6,049 nt of DNA from Gammaproteobacteria bacterium. Lineage in GTDB: Bacteria; Pseudomonadota; Gammaproteobacteria; GCA-001735895. The stretch is from assembly GCA_024763185.1 (NCBI GenBank), contig JANTFY010000149.1:1-6049 (forward strand), in the 5' to 3' direction. The number at the start of each line of letters is the position of its first letter. Positions within the stretch are counted from its first letter, which is position 1. Shown here piece by piece: positions 1 to 6,020 of the stretch. Under the pieces are notes generated by a model. The model had not been told where the DNA came from, ran no database searches, and saw nothing but the letters and a program-made list of their open reading frames with translations. The position numbers were made by a program, and so were the translations under genes.

Positions 1-1196
1 ACCTGGCCATAAGGGGTGCGGTTACGCGCCTCCTTGCCGTAGAAATTGCGTTTACGCACATCGAGTGGATCGAGACCGCGCTCACGTGCGATCGAATCGA
101 TAATATATTCCGTGGCAAATGCACCCTGAGGCCCACCAAAACCACGAAACGCGGTATTCGACTGGGTATTAGTCTTGCAACAATACACGCTGATATCCGA
201 TTGTTCGAGAAAATAGGCATTGTCGGTGTGACACAGGGCACGGGTCGCTACCGGCCCTGACAGATCAGCGGAAAAGCCGGCACCCACCAGCATCCGTAAC
301 TGCAATGCGCGGATCAGACCATCGGACTCATAGCCAACCTGGTAGCGATAGGAAAAATGATGGCGCTTGCCGGTCATCAGCATGTCATCGTCGCGATCGA
401 GCCGGCATTTAACCGGGCACTGTAACAGATCCGCGGCCAGCGCCGCGGCACAACAGTACAACGCAGATTGCGATTCCTTACCGCCAAAGCCACCGCCCAT
501 GCGCCGCATCTCGACCACGATCTGGTTGGCATCGCGCTTAAGCATGTGCGCAACTACCTGCTGCATCTCGCTGGGGTGCTGGGTCGATGTCCAGATATGC
601 AGGCAACCATCTTCTTTGGGTTGTACATAGCTGATCTGACTTTCCAGGTAGAAATGCTCCTGTCCTCCGATGTGGAATTCACCGCTTTGCGACAACTCAC
701 TGTCTGCGAGTTGCTGACTGACAGCATCACTGGCCAGGCGCATCGGCGGCAGCACAAAAGACTGCTGCTGGTAGGCCTGATCGAGGCTCAGGACCGGATC
801 CAGCGACTGGTATTCTATTTTGGCCCTGCGCGCCGCAACCCTCGCCTGCGTGTAACTCTCGGCGACCACGATCAGGATGGGTTGGCCGATATACTGCACT
901 TCCCCATCGGCCAGTATCGGATCGTCATGAATAATCGGGCCGCAGTCATTGGGGCCTGGAATATCACTGGCATCGAATACCGCGACCACCCCCGGCGAGG
1001 CCAGGATATCCTTGGTTTCGATCGCTTGGATACGGGCATGAGCCTGTTCACTGGGCACCAGCGCCGCATACAGGGTATTTTCCGCCACCGTAATATCATC
1101 GACGAACAGGGCAGAACCGGCCACATGCATGTGCGCCGATTCATGAGGCAATGCGGTCGACAGCAGCTTGGCGGATTGGCCAATCGCCTCGTTCAT
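1..1196 (-). CDS. xdhB: Xanthine dehydrogenase molybdopterin-binding subunit, N-terminal half (cut by window edge)
   Basis: This is the large molybdenum-cofactor subunit of bacterial xanthine dehydrogenase, which hydroxylates hypoxanthine and xanthine to urate in the cytoplasm. I translated the minus strand by hand from the ATG at 1196 and it stays open to the left edge, giving 398 complete codons of roughly 770 usual for the family. Diagnostic segments are QEHFYLE (179-185), STQ (204-206), GGGFGGKE (234-241), TRALCHTDN (about 318-326) and AFRGFGGPQG (349-358). By motif spacing, Q206, E241, R319 and F353 match bovine xanthine oxidase Q767, E802, R880 and F914. The catalytic glutamate equivalent to bovine E1261 lies beyond the edge and cannot be checked. 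The start overlaps the xdhA stop in an ATGA and has a strong GGAGG upstream. No frameshift is seen; xdhC would be expected next. Confidence 0.97.
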   Translation of the reverse strand, partial: MNEAIGQSAKLLSTALPHESAHMHVAGSALFVDDITVAENTLYAALVPSEQAHARIQAIETKDILASPGVVAVFDASDIPGPNDCGPIIHDDPILADGEVQYIGQPILIVVAESYTQARVAARRAKIEYQSLDPVLSLDQAYQQQSFVLPPMRLASDAVSQQLADSELSQSGEFHIGGQEHFYLESQISYVQPKEDGCLHIWTSTQHPSEMQQVVAHMLKRDANQIVVEMRRMGGGFGGKESQSALYCCAAALAADLLQCPVKCRLDRDDDMLMTGKRHHFSYRYQVGYESDGLIRALQLRMLVGAGFSADLSGPVATRALCHTDNAYFLEQSDISVYCCKTNTQSNTAFRGFGGPQGAFATEYIIDSIARERGLDPLDVRKRNFYGKEARNRTPYGQ

Positions 1197-2695
1197 GCGC
1201 TGACCTCCATCAGGTCGAGTAATTTCAATGGCTGCCCCTGCATTTCAACAGTCGTTTGCAGATAAAACCGGCGCAATAAATTCTGTGCGACCCGAATTCG
1301 ATAAGCGGAAGATGCGCGCAGATCGCTGAGCGGGGTGAAATCATCCGCAATCGCCTGGCAGGCCAGCGCTAGTGTTTGCTCGTTCCAGGGTTTACCCAGC
1401 ATGACTTGCTCGGCTTGCTTGCTGCGCCTCGGTATCGCCGCCATGCCTCCATAGGCGATGCGGATACGTTTAATATGCAGCTTGTTATCCAGTTGCAGTG
1501 CAAACGATGCACACACGGCAGAAATATCCTGGTCGAATCGCTTGCTGACCTTGTAACCTGCCAGCTGGATATCCTTTGCTGACTTGGGAATGACCAATGC
1601 CTCAACCCACTCGCCAGCAGCCAGGTCCTGTTGCTGGTAGCCCAGGTAAAAATCTTCCAGCGGGAGTTCCCGCCGTCCATCTGCCCCATGCAATTGCACT
1701 CTGGCATCCAGCGCCAGCAACGCGGGCATGGAGTCACCAATAGGGGAACCATTGGCGACATTACCACCCAAGGTTCCGGCATTCCTGATCGGTAAGGAGG
1801 CAAATTGTCGGATCAGGTCGCAAAACGCTGGAAAGTAATCGGATAACAGGGCAAAGGCATCGCTGAGGCTGACCATGGCACCGATACGGATGTTTGAACC
1901 GCGGTCATCGATGTCATACAGATCTTTGAGCAGTCCGAGGTAAATAATCACCGGTAACTGGCGTAGCTGCTTGTTGATCCATAAACCGACATCGGTATTG
2001 CCAGCCATCAGAGTGGCCTCGGGGAATTGATGTTTTAGTTGAGCTAACTCCTCGCTGGTGGTCGGGGCAAAAAAGCGCTTTCCGTCGTATTCAATCGCCA
2101 GAGATTGTTTGGGCTTAATCTGCTGCAGCTGATCGATTAATACCTGCTCGGCCCTGACCTGGGGATTTCGATAGAGCCAGGCCGGACCCTGGCCGGCGGG
2201 CAACTGGTACATTAACTTGGCGGCCTCGATAATTGGGCGGTAGCCAGTACAACGGCAGAGATTACCGGACAGGTTATCGTTGATCTGGTTACGGTCAGGT
2301 TTGGACTGGTTTTTATACAGTACAAACAATGACATGACAAAACCCGGCGTGCAAAAACCGCACTGGGAACCATGACACTCAACCATGGCCCGTTGCACCG
2401 GATGCAGTTCGGGCTTGCCACCCTGCAAAGACTCTACGGTGATTAGTAATTTACCGTGCAGCATGGGGAGCAGCAGCAGGCAGGCATTGATGCTTCGTAA
2501 TTGCAGCTCGTTCTCGACAACCTCACCGATCACCACGGTGCAGGCACCACAGTCACCCTCGGCACAGCCTTCCTTGGTGCCACAGCGATGCAGGTCTTCA
2601 CGCAGGTACTGCAAAACCGAACGGGTGGGATCGCAATCGTTGAGTTCGATGATCCGGTCATCGAGCATGAAGCGAACTGTTGCGCTGCTGTTCAT
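1193..2695 (-). CDS. xdhA: Xanthine dehydrogenase small subunit (2x[2Fe-2S] and FAD)
   Basis: This 500-residue subunit carries electrons from the molybdenum centre in XdhB through two [2Fe-2S] clusters to FAD, and then normally to NAD+. The N-terminal ferredoxin-like domain has the cluster cysteines C44, C49, C52 and C72. The following helical [2Fe-2S] domain has C112, C115, C147 and C149 (CGFC and CRC motifs). The FAD domain runs from about 205, with MAGNTDVG (230-237) and LPIRNAGTLGGN (301-312) followed by GSPIGDSMP (316-324); the remainder is the CO-dehydrogenase-flavoprotein C-terminal domain. All eight cluster cysteines are present and the length suits XdhA, so the protein looks intact. 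A GAGG sits 8 bases before the ATG. It lies 15 bp after uraH and overlaps xdhB by 4 bp, consistent with one operon. The electron acceptor (NAD+ or oxygen) cannot be decided from motifs alone. Confidence 0.97.
   Translation of the reverse strand: MNSSATVRFMLDDRIIELNDCDPTRSVLQYLREDLHRCGTKEGCAEGDCGACTVVIGEVVENELQLRSINACLLLLPMLHGKLLITVESLQGGKPELHPVQRAMVECHGSQCGFCTPGFVMSLFVLYKNQSKPDRNQINDNLSGNLCRCTGYRPIIEAAKLMYQLPAGQGPAWLYRNPQVRAEQVLIDQLQQIKPKQSLAIEYDGKRFFAPTTSEELAQLKHQFPEATLMAGNTDVGLWINKQLRQLPVIIYLGLLKDLYDIDDRGSNIRIGAMVSLSDAFALLSDYFPAFCDLIRQFASLPIRNAGTLGGNVANGSPIGDSMPALLALDARVQLHGADGRRELPLEDFYLGYQQQDLAAGEWVEALVIPKSAKDIQLAGYKVSKRFDQDISAVCASFALQLDNKLHIKRIRIAYGGMAAIPRRSKQAEQVMLGKPWNEQTLALACQAIADDFTPLSDLRASSAYRIRVAQNLLRRFYLQTTVEMQGQPLKLLDLMEVSA
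1204..1208 (-). promoter_or_regulatory. Strong ribosome binding site fixing the xdhB start
   Basis: On the minus strand GGAGG lies 7 bases before the xdhB ATG, inside the last codons of xdhA. Together with the ATGA overlap it fixes the xdhB start and suggests coupled translation of the two subunits, which are needed in equal amounts. Confidence 0.7.
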
Positions 2696-2710
2696 CCCGA
2701 TGACCTCGTT

Positions 2711-3061
2711 TCAGCTGCCCCGGTAGGTGGAATAGCTCCACGGCGAAACCAGCAGTGGTACATGGTAATGTTGGTCGGTATGGGCGATGGCGAAGCGCAA
2801 TACTATCTGGTCAAGAAAGGGGGGATCGTCCAACGGATGTCCTTGTTTTGCAAAGTATTTGGCGACCTCAAATACCAGCTCATAGCGCCCTTGTGTAAAG
2901 GCTTCTGCAGCCAGTAACGGCTGATCGGTACGACCATCAACATTCGTCACAGTCTGCAGCAGGTGCTGGCGATTGTCGTTTTCAAGTCGAAACAACGACA
3001 CAGACACTCCGGTTGCCGGACAACCGTTAGCAGTATCCAATACGTGCGTGGTCAAGCCCAT
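2711..3061 (-). CDS. uraH: 5-hydroxyisourate hydrolase (transthyretin-like)
   Basis: The enzyme hydrolyses 5-hydroxyisourate, the unstable product of uricase, to OHCU (2-oxo-4-hydroxy-4-carboxy-5-ureidoimidazoline). The protein is 116 residues from the preferred start and covers the whole family. It opens with MGLTTHVLDTANG and ends in the signature HVPLLVSPWSYSTYRGS. Expected active-site residues are present: H6 in TTHVLD, R44 in NVDGRTD, H100 in YHVPLL, and the terminal YRGS (113-116). An in-frame TTG at 3073 would add four residues, but family members start directly before LTTHVLD, the TTG has no ribosome site, and a weak GGA precedes the ATG, so I chose 3061. No signal peptide is seen, suggesting a cytoplasmic enzyme. 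It is the first gene of the leftward operon, ahead of xdhA and xdhB. No uricase is adjacent. Confidence 0.96.
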   Translation of the reverse strand: MGLTTHVLDTANGCPATGVSVSLFRLENDNRQHLLQTVTNVDGRTDQPLLAAEAFTQGRYELVFEVAKYFAKQGHPLDDPPFLDQIVLRFAIAHTDQHYHVPLLVSPWSYSTYRGS

Positions 3062-3091
3062 GATTAAATCCAAGTTTGAAGACTTAGATAA

Positions 3092-3120
3092 AGATTGACT
3101 TCATGCCATAAGATTGTCAA
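3092..3120 (-). promoter_or_regulatory. Possible promoter of the uraH-xdhA-xdhB operon
   Basis: A perfect TTGACA -35 hexamer is read on the minus strand at 3120-3115, inside the left palindrome. At 17 bp spacing the -10 position reads CAATCT (3097-3092), a poor match, so either a regulator assists the promoter or the real -10 is elsewhere. The overlap of the -35 box with the proposed operator fits repression. This is inferred from sequence only. Confidence 0.35.
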
Positions 3121-3124
3121 CAAT
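3113..3124. promoter_or_regulatory. Putative GntR operator, left copy
   Basis: ATTGTCAACAAT is an inverted repeat ATTGT-CA-ACAAT. It resembles the TNGT-N-ACNA sites bound by FCD-type GntR regulators and lies in the intergenic region beside such a regulator. It contains the TTGACA -35 candidate of the leftward operon. Its centre is 22 bp, about two helical turns, from the right copy. Confidence 0.6.
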
Positions 3125-3126
3125 AA

Positions 3127-3154
3127 TTAAATATATTGTTAACAATAGTAATAT
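3127..3154 (+). promoter_or_regulatory. Possible promoter of the gntR-puuE-uraD operon
   Basis: TAATAT at 3149-3154 could be a -10 box, with a weak TTAAAT at 3127-3132 as -35 and a 16 bp spacer. If so, the right palindrome fills almost the whole spacer, which would allow autorepression, and the leader before the ATG at 3175 would be only about 12-15 bases. Both boxes are imperfect and the assignment is tentative. Confidence 0.3.
3134..3147. promoter_or_regulatory. Putative GntR operator, right copy (perfect 14-bp palindrome)
   Basis: TATTGTTAACAATA is a perfect 14-bp palindrome sharing the ATTGT-N2-ACAAT core with the left copy. A palindrome this long, repeated in phase within 113 bp between divergent operons and next to a GntR gene, is a strong operator candidate. 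No footprinting or homologous sites could be examined here. Confidence 0.65.
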
Positions 3155-3174
3155 CTGCCCTGGATTAGTGCACC

Positions 3175-3843
3175 ATGAAACAGGAAGAAACAGTTTATCA
3201 ATACATCGAAAAAGCTATTCTTGAAAACCGTATGCCACCCGGCACCCGCTTACGAGAAGTGCATCTGGCTGATATTTTCGGGGTTAAACGGGGTTTGATC
3301 CGCAAAGTATTGTCTCGATTGACCAGTGCCAAACTGGTTGATCATATTCCTAATGTCGGCGCACAGGTCGCCTGTCCGAGCCTAAAAGATGGCCAGGACC
3401 TGTTTGCAACGCGGCAAATCCTCGAACAAGCCGTGGTCAGGCAGCTGTGTGATAGTCTGACACCATCCCAGATAGGCTCCTTGCGCGATTTTGTCGTGCG
3501 CGAACAAGAGGCTTACCAAGGCGGTGATACCCAGAAAGGTGTTGGTCTTTCGGCCAGATTTCATCGTCAGCTGGCAGAACTGACCGGAAACCGGGTATTA
3601 CTGGAATTCCTGCAGGATATACTTAACCGCACTCCACTGGTTATGATGTCTTTATCGCAACCCGATTCGACCCGGGCCTGTATCAATCATGATCATCGAA
3701 ATATACTCGATGCACTGGAAGCGGGTGACTGTTTGAAAGCAGTCGATATAATGCAACAACATTTACAGCAATTGGAAGGGATGTTTTCCGTTCATAAAAC
3801 CGAACCCACTATTGACCTCGAAAAAATTTTTCAAGACACATGA
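3175..3843 (+). CDS. GntR-family transcriptional regulator, FCD (FadR) subfamily
   Basis: This 222-residue protein has a winged-helix DNA-binding domain (about 5-68, with GTRLREVHLADIFGVKRGLIRKVLSRL at its core) and an all-helical FCD ligand domain (about 72-205). FCD hallmarks are ARFHRQLAELTGNRVLLEFL (127-146), HDHRNILDALEAGD (172-185) and MQQHL (193-197). H130, H174 and H196 match the histidines that usually bind a metal, but the position normally holding aspartate four residues before the first is S126. It probably senses a purine-pathway intermediate and controls both operons through the paired palindromes upstream; that role is inferred from position. It heads the rightward operon and its stop overlaps the puuE start (ATGA). 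The ribosome site is weak, which may keep its level low. HpxS-like regulators of purine clusters belong to the same broad family, but orthology cannot be claimed from sight. Confidence 0.9.
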   Translation: MKQEETVYQYIEKAILENRMPPGTRLREVHLADIFGVKRGLIRKVLSRLTSAKLVDHIPNVGAQVACPSLKDGQDLFATRQILEQAVVRQLCDSLTPSQIGSLRDFVVREQEAYQGGDTQKGVGLSARFHRQLAELTGNRVLLEFLQDILNRTPLVMMSLSQPDSTRACINHDHRNILDALEAGDCLKAVDIMQQHLQQLEGMFSVHKTEPTIDLEKIFQDT

Positions 3844-4778
3844 TCACAGACCAACATTATCCACGCGACCTTATCGGTTACGGTGCCAACCCTCCACATG
3901 CACACTGGCCAAATGAAGCACGCATTGCCGTTCAATTCGTATTGAATTACGAGGAAGGCGGGGAAAGCTGCGTACTCCATGATGATGACTATTCTGAACA
4001 ATTCCTATCCGAAATCATTGGCTCAGAAGCCTACCCTGATCGCCACATGAGCATGGAGTCTATTTATGAATTTGGTTCCAGAGTAGGTGTTTGGCGTATC
4101 TTGAAAGAATTTGAAAAGCGCGGATTACCTTTGACCATTTTTGCGGTCGCAATGGCTTTACAAAGACACCCTGAACTGACCCACCATCTGATTGATAAAG
4201 GTCATGAAATTGCCTGCCACGGCTTACGCTGGATCCATTACCAGAATATCGACCCTTATACCGAACGCACGCACATGCAACAAGCGGTTGAAATCTTGCA
4301 AAACCTGACCGGAAAGCATCCACTCGGTTGGTATACAGGTCGGGACAGCCCCAATACCCGCAGCCTCTTGGTGGAGCATGGAGGTTTTTTATACGATTCT
4401 GATTACTATGGGGACGAATTGCCCTTTTGGACACTGGTGAACCCGCCAGACGAGACAGCCCATGCTCAACCACACCTGGTGATACCCTATACCCTGGATA
4501 CTAATGACATGCGTTTTGCGACAACGCAGGGCTTTAACTCCGGTGAACAGTTTTTCACATACCTACGTGATAGTTTTGATGTGCTGTATGAAGAAGGTCA
4601 AGAGCATCCTAAGATGTTATCAATTGGCCTGCATTGTCGTTTGGCCGGTCGACCGGGCCGTTTTGCAGCTCTAAGGCGCTTTCTTGATTATATACAGTCA
4701 CATGACAAGGTATGGATTTGCCAACGTGTCGATATCGCAAGACATTGGCGTGAACATTACCCTTACCAGGCCGACTAG
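3840..4778 (+). CDS. puuE: Allantoinase, PuuE type (polysaccharide-deacetylase fold)
   Basis: PuuE opens the hydantoin ring of allantoin to give allantoate. It is unrelated to the metal-dependent amidohydrolase AllB and belongs to the polysaccharide deacetylase/NodB family; the characterised Pseudomonas enzyme is reported as not needing a metal. The 312-residue protein matches family length (about 308) and has the characteristic motifs DLIGYGANPPHAHWP (10-24), LNYEEGGE (35-42, replacing the NodB Asp-Asp motif), YEFGSRVGVWR (76-86), ACHGLRWI (125-132), WYTGRDSPNTR (164-174), YDSDYYGDE (185-193), YTLDTND (217-223) and LHCRLAGRPGR (264-274). No signal peptide is seen. The start overlaps the gntR stop by 4 bp and no good ribosome site precedes it (the upstream bases are an A-run then a T-run), so translation probably depends on coupling to gntR. 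uraD follows after 2 bp. Confidence 0.96.
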   Translation: MITDQHYPRDLIGYGANPPHAHWPNEARIAVQFVLNYEEGGESCVLHDDDYSEQFLSEIIGSEAYPDRHMSMESIYEFGSRVGVWRILKEFEKRGLPLTIFAVAMALQRHPELTHHLIDKGHEIACHGLRWIHYQNIDPYTERTHMQQAVEILQNLTGKHPLGWYTGRDSPNTRSLLVEHGGFLYDSDYYGDELPFWTLVNPPDETAHAQPHLVIPYTLDTNDMRFATTQGFNSGEQFFTYLRDSFDVLYEEGQEHPKMLSIGLHCRLAGRPGRFAALRRFLDYIQSHDKVWICQRVDIARHWREHYPYQAD

Positions 4779-4780
4779 AC

Positions 4781-5299
4781 ATGTCCGAAACCGTAACCCT
4801 GGAGCAGCTGAATGGTTGCGAAACAAACCAGTTTATAACTCATCTTGCCGGTATTTTTGAACATTCACCCTGGGTAGCTGAACAGATAGTAGAACAGAGA
4901 CCTTTCACCTCCATAGAGAGTCTACATTCTGTAATGGTGAATGAAGTGGCACACAGTTCCGACCAGGCAAAACTAACCCTGATACGGCACCACCCGGAAC
5001 TGGCCGGCAAGGAGGCAGAAAGCGGACAGCTCACCACGGAATCCACGCGTGAACAAAAGGGTGCTGGCCTGGATCAATGCTCTGCAGAGGAATTACAACA
5101 ATTACGTGAACTGAATCAGGCCTATCTTGAACGTTTTGGTTTCCCTTTTGTGATCGCTGTCAGTGGGCTTGACCGACAGCAAATACTACAACAAATGCGA
5201 ATACGACTGGCAAACGATGACGAACAAGAACTGGAAAACAGTATCAACCAGATTGCCAGGATTGCACACATCCGTTTACGGCATTTGATTTCAACCTGA
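4781..5299 (+). CDS. uraD: OHCU decarboxylase
   Basis: UraD decarboxylates OHCU stereospecifically to S-allantoin, the step after UraH and before PuuE. The 172-residue all-helical protein is of normal length. Family motifs are FEHSPWVAE (26-34), RPF (40-42), HHPELAGK (70-77, with H71 the expected catalytic histidine), STREQKGAGL (88-97, including E91 and Q92), LNQAYLERFGFPFVIAVSG (111-129) and the closing EL-IARIAHIRLRHL helix. All expected active-site elements are visible. It is the last gene of the rightward operon, 2 bp after puuE. Having UraD with PuuE on one operon and UraH with XdhAB on the other means both operons must be expressed for flux to allantoate. No allantoate amidohydrolase gene follows. 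Confidence 0.96.
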   Translation: MSETVTLEQLNGCETNQFITHLAGIFEHSPWVAEQIVEQRPFTSIESLHSVMVNEVAHSSDQAKLTLIRHHPELAGKEAESGQLTTESTREQKGAGLDQCSAEELQQLRELNQAYLERFGFPFVIAVSGLDRQQILQQMRIRLANDDEQELENSINQIARIAHIRLRHLIST

Positions 5300-5819
5300 A
5301 TCGGTTTCCGGTTATTGCACCAACACAAAACGTCTTCGAACCAAATGACAGCTTGATTCTGCTGATAACCCTTGTTTTCGAACTTAGCAATTTCGACAAA
5401 TGAAATCGAATACGGTTAATGCAGTCACTTGACGTGCTGAGGTGTTAAAAGTAGCGTATCGACAGGATCAATGCGCCTGCCCTGCCGTCTGTAACACGAT
5501 CTAAGCACAAGCATTAGTAACGCTGAATTCGGCAACACAGCTATCTCCTTCCTGGATAAAACATGGCAGTTCAAACTTGACCAATCTGCCCTCGGTTTAC
5601 AGGATCGTTCTTTTACTGTGGATGAAATGATTGTAAGTAGCGAAGTAATTTGTGTGCTTTTCTTGTGCACACGCACGAAAAATGGACTTGCTATGTTCTT
5701 CTGTAGTGCGTTGCGGTAATGCCCATTAGCTGAATTTGCCCTATATTCCATGAAACTCGAAGTATTCTCTTACTTATTCATTAGACTCCGACTGATCTGT
5801 ACATGCAACCTGCTGAAAC

Positions 5820-5833
5820 AAAGGTCGCTACAT
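5820..5833 (+). repeat. Direct repeat, left copy (AAAGGTCGCTACAT)
   Basis: AAAGGTCGCTACAT recurs at 6007-6020 as AAAGGCCGCTACAT, 187 bp apart, with one mismatch. Similarity extends slightly on both sides (A-S-AAAGG before, CTT after, with one inserted base). In the one long open frame covering them the two copies fall in different reading phases, so the repeat is at DNA level, not a protein repeat. Confidence 0.5.
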
Positions 5834-5878
5834 CTTATAAGTTATTAATTTATTTATTAACCTGGCAACTAAATATAT

Positions 5879-5991
5879 CGTGTTCAGGGCTTCCAGAAAG
5901 CCTCAGATCGAGGCGCGGCTTGCAGGCAATGGTTATTCCATTGGCAAAAGTCGCAACGCTGAACTGTGGTTTTCTGGAAGCCCCTAACATG
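5879..5991. repeat. Long inverted repeat enclosing two hairpins
   Basis: GGGCTTCCAGAAA (5887-5899) is exactly complementary to TTTCTGGAAGCCC (5971-5983). After two mismatches the pairing resumes outward (TGTT 5881-5884 with AACA 5986-5989, then a G-T and a C-G pair). Inside are GCCTC-AGATC-GAGGC (5900-5914), directly stacked on the outer stem, and CAATGG-TTATT-CCATTG (5927-5943). A transcript could fold into a branched, cloverleaf-like structure. It could be a structured RNA, a small non-autonomous mobile repeat or an extragenic palindrome; no family was recognised and no clear target-site duplication borders the arms. Confidence 0.6.
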
Positions 5992-6006
5992 TTGAATATT
6001 TTAAAG

Positions 6007-6020
6007 AAAGGCCGCTACAT
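6007..6020 (+). repeat. Direct repeat, right copy (AAAGGCCGCTACAT)
   Basis: This is the second copy of the 14-bp repeat at 5820-5833, with T changed to C at the sixth base. The two copies bracket the inverted repeat. A second near-duplication lies beside it: GCCCCTAAC (5980-5988) and GCCCCCTAAC (6025-6034). Confidence 0.5.

Noticed and set aside
468..1265. 265-codon plus-strand open frame
   Set aside because: It lies antisense to xdhB, whose translation carries all catalytic motifs; this frame shows no family motif and is a shadow of the opposite strand.
2501..2917. 138-codon plus-strand open frame across the xdhA/uraH junction
   Set aside because: It is antisense to two clearly real genes and has no motif or ribosome site.
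3062..3073. Upstream TTG start for uraH adding four residues
   Set aside because: No ribosome site precedes it, and family proteins begin right before LTTHVLD, favouring the ATG at 3061.
4060..4473. 137-codon minus-strand open frame
   Set aside because: It is antisense to puuE, which has the complete family motif set.
5652..5681. Hairpin as terminator of the puuE-uraD operon
   Set aside because: Stems of only 4-6 bp, no T-run after the stem on either strand, and over 350 bp beyond the uraD stop.
5425..5751. 108-codon minus-strand open frame
   Set aside because: No ribosome site and no recognisable domain; it is rich in Arg, Ser and Cys as random frames often are, and it overlaps another weak frame on the other strand. 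It could still be a remnant, so a database search would decide.
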